Shown here: piece by piece, positions 33,070 through 40,357 of the stretch | How the letters are laid out: the number at the start of each line of letters is the position of its first letter | Numbering within the stretch: position 1 is the first letter of the stretch | DNA from: a virus | DNA length: 64,000 bases | IMG/VR virus record: IMGVR_UViG_3300048930_000192 | Span: 62,001 to 126,000 of that record | Direction: 5' to 3' (one strand) | Made by a program: the position numbers and the translations under genes | Notes under the pieces: generated by a model | What the model saw: only the letters and a program-made list of their open reading frames with translations | What the model was told of the DNA's origin: nothing | Databases searched by the model: none

Positions 33070-33098
33070 TTGACTGCGACTGTCCAGATGTCTATAAT
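33070..33098 (+). promoter_or_regulatory. Consensus phage promoter
   Basis: TTGACT, 17 bp, TATAAT. Confidence 0.85.
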
Positions 33099-33120
33099 TT
33101 ATGACAAGGAGATCTGCGAT

Positions 33121-33297
33121 ATGGATAAGTCATACCACGAAGTTCACGATGATGCCGATTGTATCGATGATCTGCCAGAGCTGACGGCAGAAGAAGCCAA
33201 TATCATCGAACGGCAAATCGATGGCCTCTATGAAGGTCCTGTGTTCCAACGGAAACTTGAGGCCTATTATGAAAGAGTCGGAAATCAGGATAGTTGA
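33121..33297 (+). CDS. Acidic hypothetical protein
   Basis: 58 aa, MDKSYHEVHDDADCIDDLPE..., strongly acidic and helical. AAGGAGAT upstream. First gene of a long cassette operon running to about 37,036. Confidence 0.7.
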   Translation: MDKSYHEVHDDADCIDDLPELTAEEANIIERQIDGLYEGPVFQRKLEAYYERVGNQDS

Positions 33298-33463
33298 CTA
33301 CCGCAAAATTGCCAAGCCACACATCAACATACTATATGGCGGTGATATCATTCATCGGTCAAGAGTATTCCTACATGCATCCGGCGAGTATACCACATTC
33401 GACTCATCGGCTGCGGTCACATCAGATGGAAGTGAATTAGAATGGCCAAAGAAACCGTTATAG
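33269..33463 (+). CDS. Small YDG-type protein
   Basis: 64 aa: INILYGGDIIHRS, ASGEYTTFDSSA. The C-terminus lacks TG. Overlaps both neighbours. Confidence 0.6.
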   Translation: MKESEIRIVDYRKIAKPHINILYGGDIIHRSRVFLHASGEYTTFDSSAAVTSDGSELEWPKKPL

Positions 33464-33645
33464 AATACTACTGTATTGTCTTTGGCGGCCCGGGTAATAA
33501 TACATGTGTTGCATTTTATCACGGTGAGGCCAGGTGTCTATGGGGCTACTGGTTATGGGACACCGGGGCATATTATGTCAATTACAACAAAAATCGGACG
33601 CCAGTGGTATTTTACGATGAAACGGGGTTACAACAATATGAATAG
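33442..33645 (+). CDS. Small YDG-TG family protein
   Basis: 67 aa: CVAFYHGEARCLWG, DTGAYYVNY, FYDETGLQQYE. Typical member; GAAACGGGGTTAC encodes DETGL and gives the next ribosome site. Confidence 0.7.
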   Translation: MAKETVIEYYCIVFGGPGNNTCVAFYHGEARCLWGYWLWDTGAYYVNYNKNRTPVVFYDETGLQQYE

Positions 33646-33826
33646 GTCAATATTTGCTACCAATATAATTTTGTGGCATCCAAACGGATATCGAGATGTT
33701 AGATATAATGGCAGTGTCACCAACCAGAAATTCTGGCTGTGGGAAAATGGTTCATACTATGTTTACCGTCACCCGAATGACACACCCTGCTTTACTGTGT
33801 TTGATGCAACAGGAGTCTATATATGA
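33638..33826 (+). CDS. Small YDG-TG family protein
   Basis: 62 aa: RDVRYNGSVTNQ, ENGSYYVYR, FDATGVYI. Ends GCAACAGGAGTCTATATATGA, where AGGAG lies 7 nt before the next ATG. Confidence 0.75.
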   Translation: MNRSIFATNIILWHPNGYRDVRYNGSVTNQKFWLWENGSYYVYRHPNDTPCFTVFDATGVYI

Positions 33827-34038
33827 ATAATCCCGGAAACAAGCCTGTGCGCGTAGTTTGCCCGCGAGAAATCGTTAGGTATTATGATGGCGCTCGCGAC
33901 ATCATAAGCTATATTGGTACCATTAATACAACTGGCAATTTTCTGCTTTATAGTATCGGATCATATAATCTCTACGACCGACCCAACCCCAAAATTATGG
34001 TAGAAAGAACCGGCGAATATATTGATGCGAGATATTGA
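33823..34038 (+). CDS. Small YDG-TG family protein
   Basis: 71 aa: DIISYIGTINTTG, SIGSYNLYD, VERTGEYIDARY. Starts inside the stop of its predecessor. Confidence 0.7.
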   Translation: MNNPGNKPVRVVCPREIVRYYDGARDIISYIGTINTTGNFLLYSIGSYNLYDRPNPKIMVERTGEYIDARY

Positions 34039-34234
34039 AATGGATCAACAAATTACCAGGTTATTAACCGACATAAGCATAGAAAATTTCCAAACCAACA
34101 CCGAAATCTATTATACTGGGTGTATTTTAGACAGGGAAAAAATGCTTTGGACTATAGGTGATTATTATTTTCGTAAGTTGGTTATAGATGAAACCGGATA
34201 TATCGACCATGACCACTACGATCAGCGTTTTTAA
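34025..34234 (+). CDS. Small YDG-TG family protein
   Basis: 69 aa: TEIYYTGCILDRE, TIGDYYFRK, IDETGYIDHD. Start may instead be the ATG at 34,040. Confidence 0.65.
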   Translation: MRDIEMDQQITRLLTDISIENFQTNTEIYYTGCILDREKMLWTIGDYYFRKLVIDETGYIDHDHYDQRF

Positions 34235-34457
34235 GATTAGACATATATTTTCAGTTAACGGCATTAACTATGCTATTGGCACAAGTGGTAATGACAGTTG
34301 GTGGCGAGAGCGATGCGGCACACCACGGTCACTATTGCGTATATCTACTAAGGTGGATGGAATTACTTCACCAGAGTATTTTGTTGAACCGACGGCGTTA
34401 GATGATACAGATAAAGAGGCTATTAACTTCTCCGGTTTGGTATCACACAGGGATTAA
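34209..34457 (+). CDS. Hypothetical protein in cassette operon
   Basis: 82 aa, MTTTISVFKIRHIFSVNGIN.... Its first 20 residues fit the family's first strand, but YDG and TG motifs are lost. The preceding gene's GGATATATCGACC is its ribosome site. Confidence 0.55.
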   Translation: MTTTISVFKIRHIFSVNGINYAIGTSGNDSWWRERCGTPRSLLRISTKVDGITSPEYFVEPTALDDTDKEAINFSGLVSHRD

Positions 34458-34459
34458 AC

Positions 34460-34669
34460 ATGGTCACCGAAATCACCAATGAAAACAAGATGCGCCCCGA
34501 CTTCAAGGGTGGGCATGGCTATCGGCAACCTGGCTTCTATGACAAGCATGGTAAGAGGGTCGGCGAACGTGGTTGGATGACCTGGGACGAATCTGTTTAC
34601 ACCAAGCCGTTGCACAGGATCCTTGGTTACAAGAAGCGCGCCACTCTGCGAGATCACCGTGTTGGATAA
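34460..34669 (+). CDS. Hypothetical basic protein
   Basis: 69 aa, MVTEITNENKMRPDFKGGHG..., basic, not of the YDG-TG family, with GC-richer codons than its neighbours. Probably inserted into the cassette operon. Function unknown. Confidence 0.6.
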   Translation: MVTEITNENKMRPDFKGGHGYRQPGFYDKHGKRVGERGWMTWDESVYTKPLHRILGYKKRATLRDHRVG

Positions 34670-34892
34670 TCAACAACACCAAATTCGTACAGTTGGCGAT
34701 AGTCGGATAGAATATCATCTTCCAGCTAATGGTTGGTTCACCGCCATCTTTAGTTATGATGGTAGAATTAGTGTTTATGATTTATATTTATCAGTTAATG
34801 ATTTATATTTATCAGTTAATGGCTCATATACTTGCTATGCCAAAGATGGGCTATCAATTGATATAGACGAAACTGGTCTAGATTTGATATAG
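34659..34892 (+). CDS. Small YDG-TG family protein with internal duplication
   Basis: 77 aa from a GTG start: TAIFSYDGRISVY, then YDLYLSVN followed by an exact repeat DLYLSVN (22-bp tandem duplication), NGSYTCY, IDIDETGLDLI. A 26-bp tandem duplication also spans its end (ATATAGACGAAACTGGTCTA twice). Confidence 0.65.
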   Translation: MLDNQQHQIRTVGDSRIEYHLPANGWFTAIFSYDGRISVYDLYLSVNDLYLSVNGSYTCYAKDGLSIDIDETGLDLI

Positions 34893-34929
34893 ACGAAACT
34901 GGTCTAGATTTTTCGTGGGACTAGGTAAC

Positions 34930-35112
34930 ATGCCAGAACGGTTGATAAACTCATATTATATCGAATATAAAGAAAATAATACATACACATTATGCATTGG
35001 GTATGATGGTTATATCGGTCCTAAAGCACGCACTAAGTTTATGTTTAATGATGGTAGCTACCAGTATATATTAATCGACGAGATACTTTATTGTAACGCC
35101 ACAGGATTATAA
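34930..35112 (+). CDS. Small YDG-TG family protein
   Basis: 60 aa: TLCIGYDGYIGPK, NDGSYQYIL, YCNATGL. ACAGGATTATAAT precedes the next ATG. Confidence 0.7.
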   Translation: MPERLINSYYIEYKENNTYTLCIGYDGYIGPKARTKFMFNDGSYQYILIDEILYCNATGL

Positions 35113-35113
35113 T

Positions 35114-35287
35114 ATGACAGACCGACGTGCATATCCAGGCTGTATTGCATACGGAGAATTTTTCTCTATTAACTATAATGGCTATTCTGGCTATCTTGAT
35201 CTGGAAAAGTTCAGCAGGGTTTGGCCAGATGGTTGTTACATGTATAGGTTTGGTGAAATATTCTTTTATTGTGAGGCCACTGGCTAA
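35114..35287 (+). CDS. Small YDG-TG family protein
   Basis: 57 aa: FSINYNGYSGYLD, PDGCYMYRFG, FYCEATG. Its stop TAA overlaps the next ATG (TAATG). Confidence 0.65.
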   Translation: MTDRRAYPGCIAYGEFFSINYNGYSGYLDLEKFSRVWPDGCYMYRFGEIFFYCEATG

Positions 35288-35502
35288 TGAAAAGCAACCT
35301 TCAATTGTGGTATAGGAAATCACCGGTTTTCTTTGTTCGAGAAACCTATGGCAATTACACCGAAATATCATATAATGGTGATATTAGGTCTACTGATAAT
35401 AGTACAATTACCAAACGATTTGGTAATTCCGGACAATATTCGATTAGTTTACCTAGCAAATATGAATTCTTCGAAGGTACGGGACTAAGGGTGCTTTCAT
35501 AA
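35287..35502 (+). CDS. Small YDG-TG family protein
   Basis: 71 aa: TEISYNGDIRSTD, NSGQYSIS, FEGTGLRVLS. No gap to its predecessor. Confidence 0.7.
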   Translation: MKSNLQLWYRKSPVFFVRETYGNYTEISYNGDIRSTDNSTITKRFGNSGQYSISLPSKYEFFEGTGLRVLS

Positions 35503-35526
35503 TCACACAAATACTGGATCCCGAGA

Positions 35527-35745
35527 ATGAATAGGACGGTAAAACTTAGACATGAACATATCAGGGTCTACTACACAGATTATAATGATGTACGTTATTA
35601 TAATCGGTATATTAGCTATACTGGCGATTTGGAAGCCGGCACCGATACACTTACTACTTTTTGGTTTAGAGTAGATGGCTCATATTGCTGGTATACAACG
35701 GATAGTATGTATTACTATAACTCCACTGGAGAAGGTAATCAATGA
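35527..35745 (+). CDS. Small YDG-TG family protein
   Basis: 72 aa: NRYISYTGDLEAG, VDGSYCWYT, YNSTGEGNQ. The TG codons (ACTGGAGAAGG) give a strong ribosome site for the next start. Confidence 0.7.
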   Translation: MNRTVKLRHEHIRVYYTDYNDVRYYNRYISYTGDLEAGTDTLTTFWFRVDGSYCWYTTDSMYYYNSTGEGNQ

Positions 35746-35946
35746 ATACAATCCGACTCATTCACCATTACCATTTGACTATTGAAATAGAGTATCCCGA
35801 TAAGTCATTTATTACCATTGAATATGATGGCAACATAAGCACCGGTAAAAAATAAAGGAACGCGTGAGCCGACGGCTGCTAGCTTTACTCGCCAACGGCG
35901 ATTATTCTGACCTAGACGGCAATTTCTTTACAGATACTGGATATTA
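35742..35946 (+). pseudogene. Frameshifted small YDG-TG family gene
   Basis: The N-half (35,742-35,855) reads ITIEYDGNISTGKK and stops at TAA directly after an A6 run. The C-half continues in the next frame as LLANGDYSDLDGNFFTDTGY to 35,946. One extra A in the run would restore a complete family member. It could be a true mutation, slippage-dependent expression or a base-calling error. Confidence 0.7.
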
Positions 35947-35949
35947 ATC

Positions 35950-36171
35950 ATGAAAAGAATAGTTGATGAATGGGATATTGATATACACCATAGTATTAAT
36001 GTGCATATTACAATTGGTTATGAGGGTGATATTGTAATGAGTGAACGATGGCGAAGGAAATTTGCACTAACAGGCAAAGGCTACGACCCAGACACCCTAG
36101 CAGACACTCTAGCCGAAGATGGCTCGTACTTTTGCATCGGTAGTTATTACTTTGATCCAACAGGATATTAA
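35950..36171 (+). CDS. Small YDG-TG family protein
   Basis: 73 aa: VHITIGYEGDIVMS, EDGSYFCIG, FDPTGY. LADTLAEDGSY contains a short tandem duplication (TLAD/TLAE). CCAACAGGATATTAATC precedes the next ATG. Confidence 0.7.
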   Translation: MKRIVDEWDIDIHHSINVHITIGYEGDIVMSERWRRKFALTGKGYDPDTLADTLAEDGSYFCIGSYYFDPTGY

Positions 36172-36173
36172 TC

Positions 36174-36386
36174 ATGAATAACGACTATAGGATTATTGAG
36201 TATCGGATAATTAAAAGAAAATTGGGTGATAAAGAGTTCAAATTATATTATGATGGTTCTTATATAGACAACTTAGCAGGGCCAACAGTTATCAGTATTA
36301 CCGGTGAATATAGAGTGTTCTTTGACCCAGGCTGGGATGCAAAGAACAGGATCATTTTTGATGAAACGGGGTTACAACGTGAATAG
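36174..36386 (+). CDS. Small YDG-TG family protein
   Basis: 70 aa: FKLYYDGSYIDN, ITGEYRVFF, FDETGLQRE. Typical member. Confidence 0.72.
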   Translation: MNNDYRIIEYRIIKRKLGDKEFKLYYDGSYIDNLAGPTVISITGEYRVFFDPGWDAKNRIIFDETGLQRE

Positions 36387-36594
36387 TTATACCAGAGATG
36401 TGAGATCAGATAACATTTTTGCTAACTATGGTACCATATGTTGGTCGATAAATTATATAGGAAGTTATTATAATGACTCAGTTGGTGCTTCCGCTGTCGG
36501 TGTAAACGGAATGTATTTTGTATATTCTGTGCCAGGATTTGGCACCGCGCCGCGCACAATGGTAAACGAAACCGGAATTATCAAAAATGGATAG
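36379..36594 (+). CDS. Small YDG-TG family protein
   Basis: 71 aa from a GTG overlapping the previous stop: WSINYIGSYYNDS, VNGMYFVYS, VNETGIIKNG. GGGG from the preceding ETG codons is the ribosome site. Confidence 0.68.
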   Translation: MNSYTRDVRSDNIFANYGTICWSINYIGSYYNDSVGASAVGVNGMYFVYSVPGFGTAPRTMVNETGIIKNG

Positions 36595-36823
36595 GGAACT
36601 TAATGGTGGGTTTATTTGTCATACAGTCGGCGACAAAGAATACATTATACATTATATCGGCTCATTTGGCCACAACAAAGTAGGACCAGCATGGTTCTTA
36701 CGAACTGGTTCATATAAAGCATACAAATTTGATAATTGGCCAGATTGCCCATGTTATTCAATTGATGATACTGGTATTTTACTGGTATTTGGTATTAATA
36801 ATGTCTCGCCGTTGAAGATATAA
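36587..36823 (+). CDS. Small YDG-TG family protein
   Basis: 78 aa: YIIHYIGSFGHN, RTGSYKAYK, IDDTGILLVFG. The C-terminus is extended by a short duplication (GGTATT repeats) shared with the start region of the next gene. Confidence 0.68.
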   Translation: MDRELNGGFICHTVGDKEYIIHYIGSFGHNKVGPAWFLRTGSYKAYKFDNWPDCPCYSIDDTGILLVFGINNVSPLKI

Positions 36824-36835
36824 TAGGTATTAATA

Positions 36836-37036
36836 ATGAAACAAAAAATAACTTATACTTATACTCATATGTATCGTGGACGACAGTTTTACATGAGTTA
36901 TAGTGGTGAATTAAGTAAAAACTATACCAGGTTTAGAGCGAGTGGTGATTATATAGGATATAATCACGATAATTGGAATAATTGGGCAATTGACAACACA
37001 GGTATTCTTACTGGTTCTTTGCCAATCAAAATATGA
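36836..37036 (+). CDS. Small YDG-TG family protein
   Basis: 66 aa: FYMSYSGELSKN, ASGDYIGYN, IDNTGILTGSLPIKI. Last cassette of this operon. The leader GGTATTAATAATG repeats the 3' end of the previous gene. Confidence 0.68.
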   Translation: MKQKITYTYTHMYRGRQFYMSYSGELSKNYTRFRASGDYIGYNHDNWNNWAIDNTGILTGSLPIKI

Positions 37037-37057
37037 TACCGCATCGCAATCATCGAC

Positions 37058-37086
37058 TTGACAGTGACTTGCCACAAGTCTACAAT
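37058..37086 (+). promoter_or_regulatory. Consensus phage promoter
   Basis: TTGACA, 17 bp with TTGCCACAAGTC, TACAAT; upstream of the class II tRNA. Confidence 0.9.
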
Positions 37087-37137
37087 TTGTTCGAGCGATC
37101 ATCGATCTTTAATAACCGAATGAGTTGATAGTATAAT

Positions 37138-37224
37138 GGGCGGATCCCTTAGTCCGGTTTATAGGAGCAGATTCATAATCTGCCGGATAACATCCAATCG
37201 TGGGTTCGAATCCCACTCCGCCCA
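37138..37224 (+). tRNA. Class II-like tRNA with CAU anticodon
   Basis: 87 nt. Acceptor GGGCGGA/TCCGCCC is perfect, the T-arm is GTGGG-TTCGAAT-CCCAC, the anticodon stem is GCAGA/TCTGC with loop TTCATAA (anticodon CAU, 37,174-37,176). The variable region is 16 nt with a GGAT/ATCC helix, as in Leu, Ser and Tyr tRNAs. The D-stem is short (CCT/AGG). CAU normally belongs to Met or Ile2, which are class I, so the charging identity is unclear. A TATAAT-containing GATAGTATAATGGG precedes it, as for the tRNA at 42,096. Confidence 0.8.
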
Positions 37225-37257
37225 CTTTGTTTCGATAAACTTCTGGAGATAAAATAA

Positions 37258-37557
37258 ATGCGCCGCAGCTGCAAAATGGAAAAGAAAGAAGTGAAGATTT
37301 GGGCAGCTTCACTTCTTTGCCTTAGTATTTTTAGCTCAGGAATATTATTTGTTGGGTGTAAAGAGCCATGCCAAACCAATGGCACACCTTCAGCGCCACC
37401 AATCACAGCAACTATTTGGTGTGATAACTACTATCTGCCTGGTGGAATAAAAGCAACAGGGCCAATTCATAGCAATAGTGGCACAATAACTTTTACTGAC
37501 GCATCGACCGGTAAAATCGTTGAAATTCACGGCAATTACATTATTAGGTATGAGTAA
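37258..37557 (+). CDS. Putative small lipoprotein
   Basis: 99 aa. Basic N-terminus, hydrophobic stretch IWAASLLCLSIFSSGILF and a lipobox VGC at Cys34, so likely secreted and lipid-anchored. The mature C-terminus (TGKIVEIHGNYIIRYE) resembles that of the lipoprotein at 44,941. GGAGATAAAATAA precedes the start. A role at the cell envelope, such as superinfection exclusion, is a guess. Confidence 0.72.
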   Translation: MRRSCKMEKKEVKIWAASLLCLSIFSSGILFVGCKEPCQTNGTPSAPPITATIWCDNYYLPGGIKATGPIHSNSGTITFTDASTGKIVEIHGNYIIRYE

Positions 37558-37569
37558 AGGACCCCCCAA

Positions 37570-37785
37570 ATGGCGCGTAACAAAGTCATTATGTATGGTC
37601 AAGGTTGCTTTGTTGAAGGCTCGTTTAATATGATGTGTATGAGGCTTCGCCTTGCTGACCGCAAAGCTAATGGCCAGGCCTTTGTAAACGAAAGAATCCT
37701 TCGGTTTCCCAGATCATGGTCAGAAAAGAAGTGTTGGGACTTTTACCAAAAGCGAACTGCAATCGGCGCAATTCTAAGGTGGTAA
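37570..37785 (+). CDS. Hypothetical protein
   Basis: 71 aa, basic, with NMMCMRLRLADRKANGQAF and aromatic SWSEKKCWDFYQKR. No family recognised. It ends just before the convergent methyltransferase gene. Confidence 0.6.
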   Translation: MARNKVIMYGQGCFVEGSFNMMCMRLRLADRKANGQAFVNERILRFPRSWSEKKCWDFYQKRTAIGAILRW

Positions 37786-37790
37786 TACTG

Positions 37791-38453
37791 TTAAACCACG
37801 TCGTATAACGGTACTACTCTAGACTTTATGCGCTTATCGGCTATAACACAGTAGTCTGGCACTATCTCTGAACCAATATACCTGCGACCAGTATCTAATG
37901 CTGCTATGGCAGTAGTACCAGAACCCATGAATGGGTCATAAACTATATCATTTGGTTTGGTATAATTCAAAATGCACCGTTTAGGCATAGCAACTGCCAC
38001 GCCCTGTTGGAATCCATCATATCGTTCTGTACCATCTTCAAATACATCTGGTTTAAATGACTTCTCGAAATATTGTTTAGGCTTAGACTTCTTCTTGGCG
38101 AAGGTCAAAACATTGCTATAATTCAACCGATATAAATTAACACCCATAGATTTTATTAGAATCTTGTGCGATATTAGTTTATAGTCCAATTCGCTCATCA
38201 TGGTATTAATCATTGTTGACTTAGATATGATCCGAGAATCAAACTTTCGGTCAGTCAGGCACATTGTTATAATGCCAGTTGAAGGATTGCACAACTCGAA
38301 TATGGAGATTAAAAAGTCTTTATATGCCTTTTCATCGTTGGGGTCATAACCCAACTCGTCGTATTCGGGTGGCCCGCAAAAGATATAGTCATAAGATATA
38401 TTAGATTTCAAGGTATCGCGGCAATCTTCACATTTAATAACATTCTCTACCAT
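37791..38453 (-). CDS. Site-specific DNA methyltransferase (N6-adenine or N4-cytosine type)
   Basis: 220 aa. FCGPPEYDELGY near residue 27 replaces the usual DPPY catalytic motif, and NDIVYDPFMGSGTTAIAALDTGRRYIGSEI near 165-195 is the SAM-binding FxGxG motif, giving a beta-class order. It would methylate DNA to resist host restriction or mark phage DNA. The first residue of motif IV is Gly instead of Asp, Asn or Ser, so activity is uncertain. It is one of two leftward genes in this region. Confidence 0.85.
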   Translation of the reverse strand: MVENVIKCEDCRDTLKSNISYDYIFCGPPEYDELGYDPNDEKAYKDFLISIFELCNPSTGIITMCLTDRKFDSRIISKSTMINTMMSELDYKLISHKILIKSMGVNLYRLNYSNVLTFAKKKSKPKQYFEKSFKPDVFEDGTERYDGFQQGVAVAMPKRCILNYTKPNDIVYDPFMGSGTTAIAALDTGRRYIGSEIVPDYCVIADKRIKSRVVPLYDVV

Positions 38454-38503
38454 TATATTAATCCTTTCGTATCAAAATCACATTAGTTATTTATGGAGTT
38501 TAT

Positions 38504-38833
38504 ATGGGATATCAGACACAATATACATTAAAGGCGTTGGATCCACTTACTATGGAAGAAATAGAAGATCAGGCTTCTATCATCGGCAATTTTACACAAG
38601 CTGTCGAGTATGCTATCGATTCAAATGGTGATTGTATTGATTCAGTTACGTGGTACGATTGGGAAACAGATACTAGGGAGTTTAGTAAGAATAATCCTAG
38701 TTATATATTCTTCTTGAGTGGCATTGGCGAAGAGACCGGTGATATGTGGCGAGCATATTTCTTTAATGGCAAAGCTCAAATAATTGGCGCAAGAATAGAA
38801 TATGATCCGTTTGATTTGGCACTACTTAAATAA
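38504..38833 (+). CDS. Hypothetical protein
   Basis: 109 aa, acidic with Trp/Tyr-rich strands (SVTWYDWETDTREF, SYIFFLSGIGEETGDMWRAY). The look is that of small phage proteins associated with host binding. Not recognised. Confidence 0.7.
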   Translation: MGYQTQYTLKALDPLTMEEIEDQASIIGNFTQAVEYAIDSNGDCIDSVTWYDWETDTREFSKNNPSYIFFLSGIGEETGDMWRAYFFNGKAQIIGARIEYDPFDLALLK

Positions 38834-38860
38834 TGGCATAAAGAAAAATTAGCGTTTGAC

Positions 38861-38889
38861 TTGACGACAATTTGCCATAAGTCTACAAT
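38861..38889 (+). promoter_or_regulatory. Consensus phage promoter
   Basis: TTGACG, 17 bp with TTGCCATAAGTC, TACAAT. Confidence 0.9.
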
Positions 38890-38931
38890 TGATCGACGCG
38901 AACTCTATATGGCACTCGAAAGGAAACTGGC

Positions 38932-39546
38932 ATGACTCTGCTTATTGGTGATGTTCATGGCAAATGGCACCTGATGGACAGAGTTGTTAGCAATACTACT
39001 CAGGACGTCGTTTGTGTGGGTGATGTTGGTATTGGCTTTGCCGGAAAGAAAGATCCGGTGATGCCAAGCAATTTCAAGTTCATTCGTGGTAATCATGATA
39101 ATCCAGAAATCATTAGCAAAGAGCCAGGGTTTCTTGGTGATTATGGTATGACCAAGTACGGATTCTTTGTTGTGGGTGGTGCAGATTCAATTGACAAGGA
39201 TCTAAGAACTCCTGGCATCGATTGGTGGCCAAACGAACAATTGAGCCACACAGAAATGGCTAAATGCAGAGAGGCATACAACGAAGCCAAGCCTGATATC
39301 GTGGTATCTCACGAAGCACCTTTCTTTCTTCATGGCATCCTTCATGCCGCAAGTGTTACTCTTAGACCATCATACAAGAGTCTTGGTGAGCCAAAAGGTA
39401 ATAGTACCGCGTTTCTGTTGAACACCATGTTTCTTGACCATAGACCCAAGATGTGGTATTTCGGTCACTGGCACACGTCTTTGACTTTCAGGCAGTTTGG
39501 CATTACATTCCGGTGCATTGATGAACTGGAGACAGTAGAGGTATGA
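38932..39546 (+). CDS. Calcineurin-like metallophosphoesterase
   Basis: 204 aa. LLIGDVHGKWH (Asp, His), VVCVGDVGIGF (Asp), FIRGNHDNPE (Asn, His), IVVSHEAPFF (His) and WYFGHWH (His-x-His) form the complete two-metal site. Such enzymes cleave phosphomono- or diesters; substrates include protein phosphates, Ap4A and cyclic nucleotides. AAAGGAAACTGGC precedes the start. It heads an operon with membrane proteins. Confidence 0.92.
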   Translation: MTLLIGDVHGKWHLMDRVVSNTTQDVVCVGDVGIGFAGKKDPVMPSNFKFIRGNHDNPEIISKEPGFLGDYGMTKYGFFVVGGADSIDKDLRTPGIDWWPNEQLSHTEMAKCREAYNEAKPDIVVSHEAPFFLHGILHAASVTLRPSYKSLGEPKGNSTAFLLNTMFLDHRPKMWYFGHWHTSLTFRQFGITFRCIDELETVEV

Positions 39547-39779
39547 GGCACAAGACTAAGCCACACGAATACATCCCAACTACAATCATTCTACTTACTG
39601 GGTTACTTTGCGTTACTAAACTAATTGGGATGTTTCCATTCGATTGGATATGGGTATTTGTTTTGATTTGGGGACCAATTTTGGCATGGTTTGGCTTAGT
39701 TGTAGCCGTGGCAGTACTCGGCTTGGTATGGCTTGCGTTATCAGAAATGGTGGCTGCGTTTACTGGTGCAGAAACTTAA
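39543..39779 (+). CDS. Two-helix membrane protein
   Basis: 78 aa with hydrophobic segments TTIILLTGLLCVTKLIGMF and WVFVLIWGPILAWFGLVVAV followed by a third weak one. Overlaps the phosphoesterase stop. Function unknown. Confidence 0.75.
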   Translation: MRHKTKPHEYIPTTIILLTGLLCVTKLIGMFPFDWIWVFVLIWGPILAWFGLVVAVAVLGLVWLALSEMVAAFTGAET

Positions 39780-39791
39780 TAGGAAAGTAAA

Positions 39792-40130
39792 ATGGATAAC
39801 AAGTATATTTACATTCTGGGTCATGGGCCTGGAACCGACTATTACAGGTATTTTGAAACGTACAGCATTGACCAGTATGAATACGAATTGCGCCGGGCAC
39901 GACGGACCTTGGATGAAATTCACACTCGATGGATCGGTCGAGAAAGTGAAATCCCCGTATATGAAAAGGAGATTAAACGTCTAAATATCCTGATTGACGA
40001 AGGGCGTCAGATTCTACGCGAAAAGGCCATGGTAAAATCGCGCAGTCGTAACCTAACAGAAATCATTGTTGCTTGCACCTTTGGTATTTGTCTTGGTGTT
40101 ATCATTGGATATAGCATCTTTGCTTGTTGA
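39792..40130 (+). CDS. Coiled-coil protein with C-terminal membrane anchor
   Basis: 112 aa: N-terminal YIYILGHGPGTDYYRYFE, a long charged helix (about 30-85), and a C-terminal membrane helix (EIIVACTFGICLGVIIGYSIF). The tail-anchored layout resembles spanin or membrane-tether proteins, but there is no signal. Function unknown. Confidence 0.75.
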   Translation: MDNKYIYILGHGPGTDYYRYFETYSIDQYEYELRRARRTLDEIHTRWIGRESEIPVYEKEIKRLNILIDEGRQILREKAMVKSRSRNLTEIIVACTFGICLGVIIGYSIFAC

Positions 40131-40225
40131 TATGGATTAATAATGAACCATAGATCATATAAGGTAATATATGGATTTGATTAGTTATATTGTCGGTGAT
40201 TGTATTATAGTTTATTTTATATTTA

Positions 40226-40289
40226 GGTAAGGTCTGAGTTAACTCACACCTTACCAATCCGGTGTGTTGGAAATGACACATCGGGTTTT
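40226..40289 (+). terminator. Two consecutive hairpins
   Basis: GGTAAGGT-c-TGAGTTAACTCA-c-ACCTTACC is a 14-bp palindromic stem. It is followed by CCGGTGTGT ... ACACATCGG and GTTTT, a terminator-like hairpin. They separate the phosphoesterase operon from the miniature tRNA. No gene is present in 40,131-40,357. Confidence 0.65.
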
Positions 40290-40291
40290 AC

Positions 40292-40336
40292 GCCAAAGTA
40301 GCCCAGCTGGCAGGGGTTCGAATCCCACCTTTGGCA
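40292..40336 (+). tRNA. Miniature tRNA lacking the anticodon arm
   Basis: 45 nt. Perfect acceptor GCCAAAG/CTTTGGC, then TA, a 5' D-arm sequence GCCCAGCTGGCAG, and directly a T-arm GGGG-TTCGAAT-CCCA. There is no anticodon helix or variable loop. It looks like a deletion between the D-arm and T-arm GGGG runs. It may be a decayed gene or a functional tRNA-like minihelix. Confidence 0.6.
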
Positions 40337-40357
40337 CTTTAGATTATGGAGAATAAC

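Noticed and set aside
36587-36823. YDG-TG proteins as MORN-repeat proteins
   Set aside because: The YxG hairpin looks alike, but each protein has only one unit and lacks the repeated GxGxxxxxxG spacing of MORN arrays.
37791-38453. A restriction-modification system around the methyltransferase
   Set aside because: No restriction endonuclease gene is next to it; flanking genes are small hypotheticals on the other strand.
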